Part shown: positions 14,452 through 16,002 of the stretch, in pieces
How positions within the stretch are numbered: the stretch's first letter is position 1
Layout: every line of letters begins with the position of its first letter
Source of the DNA: CAZPHU01 sp964586285
GTDB lineage: Bacteria > Fibrobacterota > Chitinivibrionia > Chitinivibrionales > CAYFVL01
DNA length: 16,002 bases
Assembly: GCA_964586285.1 (NCBI GenBank)
Contig: CAZPHU010000088.1
Location: forward strand, 1-16,002
Direction: 5' to 3'
Translations under genes and position numbers: made by a program
Notes under the pieces: generated by a model
Database searches by the model: none
The model's input: only the letters and a program-made list of their open reading frames with translations
Told to the model about the DNA's origin: nothing

Positions 14452-15963
14452 TCAACGCTTAAGCACCCTTTGGAAAAGGGAACGAAAACAGAAAAAATAA
14501 AGTATAGAAACAAAAGAGAAATAGACCGACACAACAAACCCCAATCTTATGTATGGATTTGCTCCCAAAAGCAGATCCCCCGCCTGCTCTTTTATCAGAT
14601 AAGTTGTCAGCCCGCCGCCGGCGGATACGGCTATCGCGACTGCGGTTTTTGCCATCATTTGGGTTAAACCCACCTCAAACTTTTTTTTCATTTCGGCGGT
14701 CAGCAAAACAGAATAACAGCAGAGGCTTATTACGGTACCGATTGGAATACCAACATATCCGATCAACCGGGACAAAGAATATGATGCTGCTATATTTACG
14801 CCCGCAGATATAACGGCGTATATACTTAACTTCTTGTTCATTCTGGCGGCTTGAAAAAAGAAGGAGGGCAAATAATAAGCTGAATGGAAAACCAGTGAGA
14901 TCCCGTAGATTCTCAAAATCCCGGCGGTCATTTCCAGACTCTGACCACTGACTTCTCTTGTAAAAAACAGCACCTCCAAAACTTCTTTACTGTAAAGTAC
15001 AAAAAAGCCGGAGAATGGTATAAATATTAACAGTGTTACTATTTGCCCGTTTCTGAATAACTTGTTGAGTTCCTCTTTCTTGTTTCCTTCAAACAGACTG
15101 GAAAATCGCGGAAACAGGACGTTGGAAATTGGCACAAGAAGCACGTTAATAATTGTAGTACATATTGTCTGAGAAAATACGAGAGAGGTTATAACACCTT
15201 TCTGGAAAAATGATGCGATGGTTTTATCAATTATTGCGGCCAGAGAAAATACAGCCGTGACCATAAGCAAGGGAACCGCAGTTTTAACTATCCTGCCCAA
15301 ACTGCCAGCTAAAATATTCAGGGGTACGCTAACCAGTTTACTTTCCGGCTCCCACACAAGGATAAATTGAAACAAGCAAGCAAGTGCATACGCGATTGAA
15401 GTTGCGATACAAAGATTTACAACCAGATTCTCCTGAGAGGAAAACAAAATCACTGTAACCAGAGCAACATTTATCAAAGGTAATAATACATTCTGATAAA
15501 AGAATTTTTGTTTAACACCAAGAATAGAATTTTGAACTTGAAACAGGGATCTAAAAACGATAAGAGCGGCCAGGATTCTAACATAAGGCACACTTTCACT
15601 TACGAATTCCCCGGAGAATCCCGGCATTATCATCTTTAATACGGCGGCAGGCCACAGACCGGGTATCAGAGATATAATCCCACCCAACAGTAGAACTGTT
15701 ATGATAATAATAGAAAAGACCTGTGGAGGGTTTTGCTTTTTTTCTCGTGCCTCGGTGAAAAAAGTAGTTGAAATGCTTCTCAACGTAAGCAGCCCAAAGA
15801 AAGTAATCATGAAATCAATGATATTCAAAGCAGCATAGTATCCGTCCGTGCTGCCTGCAATACCCAGTTTGTTTACAAGAAGTATGTCCCGTATCAGTCC
15901 GAAGACTTTCGAAACCAGAGAAAGGATAAAAACGGTTGAGGTAAATCGAAGAAGAGAACTCAT
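14452..15963 (-). CDS. MurJ/MviN-family lipid-linked oligosaccharide flippase
   Basis: A 503-residue polytopic membrane protein with about 14 hydrophobic segments and the hallmarks of the MATE/MOP-superfamily MurJ group. These are SKVFGLIRDILLV at 18-30, STDGYYAALNIIDF, IIDKTIASFFQKG at about 244-256, LVPISNVLFPRFSSLFE at 276-292, and a late PSFFFQAARMNKK. MurJ proteins flip lipid II, while close relatives flip other undecaprenyl-linked glycans. The neighbouring glycosyltransferases favour the second role here, but the sequence does not settle it. AGGA lies 4 nt before the ATG at 15963. Transcription comes from the right, so its operon partners are outside this window. Confidence 0.93.
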   Translation of the reverse strand: MSSLLRFTSTVFILSLVSKVFGLIRDILLVNKLGIAGSTDGYYAALNIIDFMITFFGLLTLRSISTTFFTEAREKKQNPPQVFSIIIITVLLLGGIISLIPGLWPAAVLKMIMPGFSGEFVSESVPYVRILAALIVFRSLFQVQNSILGVKQKFFYQNVLLPLINVALVTVILFSSQENLVVNLCIATSIAYALACLFQFILVWEPESKLVSVPLNILAGSLGRIVKTAVPLLMVTAVFSLAAIIDKTIASFFQKGVITSLVFSQTICTTIINVLLVPISNVLFPRFSSLFEGNKKEELNKLFRNGQIVTLLIFIPFSGFFVLYSKEVLEVLFFTREVSGQSLEMTAGILRIYGISLVFHSAYYLPSFFFQAARMNKKLSIYAVISAGVNIAASYSLSRLIGYVGIPIGTVISLCCYSVLLTAEMKKKFEVGLTQMMAKTAVAIAVSAGGGLTTYLIKEQAGDLLLGANPYIRLGFVVSVYFSFVSILYFFCFRSLFQRVLKR

Positions 15964-16002
15964 TTTTTCCTGGAGCTTAATTCATCGTAAAGCGATTCAT
16001 AT

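Noticed and set aside
1..16002. CRISPR array, transposon ends, prophage or toxin-antitoxin pair
   Set aside because: No regularly spaced repeats, transposase or integrase motifs, or paired small genes were seen. The PIN domain at 5944 belongs to a full-length PIN-PhoH protein, not to a stand-alone VapC-like toxin.

Overview
The window looks like ordinary chromosome from a Gram-negative bacterium of moderate GC content. Evidence for a Gram-negative cell is an RlpA-type lipoprotein, a secreted barrel-like protein and a polysaccharide export gene. Gene density is high, with many 4-bp start/stop overlaps. I cannot name the organism from the sequence. The mix of genes (class 1B PyrK/PyrD, MgtE, PIN-PhoH, a basic membrane-anchored low-complexity protein) made me think of the Fibrobacterota/Chitinispirillales side of the tree, but that is only a weak guess. 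I see no rRNA, tRNA, CRISPR array, transposase, phage gene or integrase.

Layout from left to right. (1) 28-867 (+) encodes a membrane-anchored, very hydrophilic low-complexity protein. It is separated by a strong bidirectional terminator (902-934) from a leftward GT4 glycosyltransferase (981-2183). (2) A 362-bp divergent gap with a short direct repeat leads to a small protein with an N-terminal Cys/His motif and a C-terminal membrane anchor (2546-3049, +). Its stop codon overlaps that of a leftward mgtE magnesium transporter (3046-4380). A leftward PIN-PhoH ATPase gene (4616-5944) lies upstream of mgtE. (3) A 400-bp gap with several dyads precedes a rightward exported barrel-like protein (6350-7099). 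(4) Converging on it is a tightly packed leftward operon: pyrK (10331-9555), pyrD (9564-8659), rlpA-like (8692-8156) and a radical SAM protein with a twitch-like C-terminus (8159-7203). Every junction in it overlaps. (5) After a 460-bp AT-rich divergent region comes a rightward three-gene cassette: a B12-binding-type radical SAM enzyme (10793-12226), a GT4-like glycosyltransferase (12223-13359) and a second GT4 glycosyltransferase (13356-14438). Both junctions are ATGA overlaps. (6) Converging on this cassette with a 13-bp gap is a MurJ/MviN-family flippase (14452-15963). Its operon continues to the right of the window.

The cassette and the flippase, perhaps with the distant GT4 gene at 981-2183, suggest that surface or exported polysaccharide is made and flipped here. 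The radical SAM/B12 enzyme would be the unusual modifying step. The pyr operon ties de novo pyrimidine synthesis (and so UDP-sugar supply) to an envelope gene and a radical SAM enzyme. I did not find a clearly new defence or mobile system. The most interesting items are the B12-radical SAM/GT cassette, the pyrKD-rlpA-radical SAM operon, and the two low-complexity membrane-anchored proteins.
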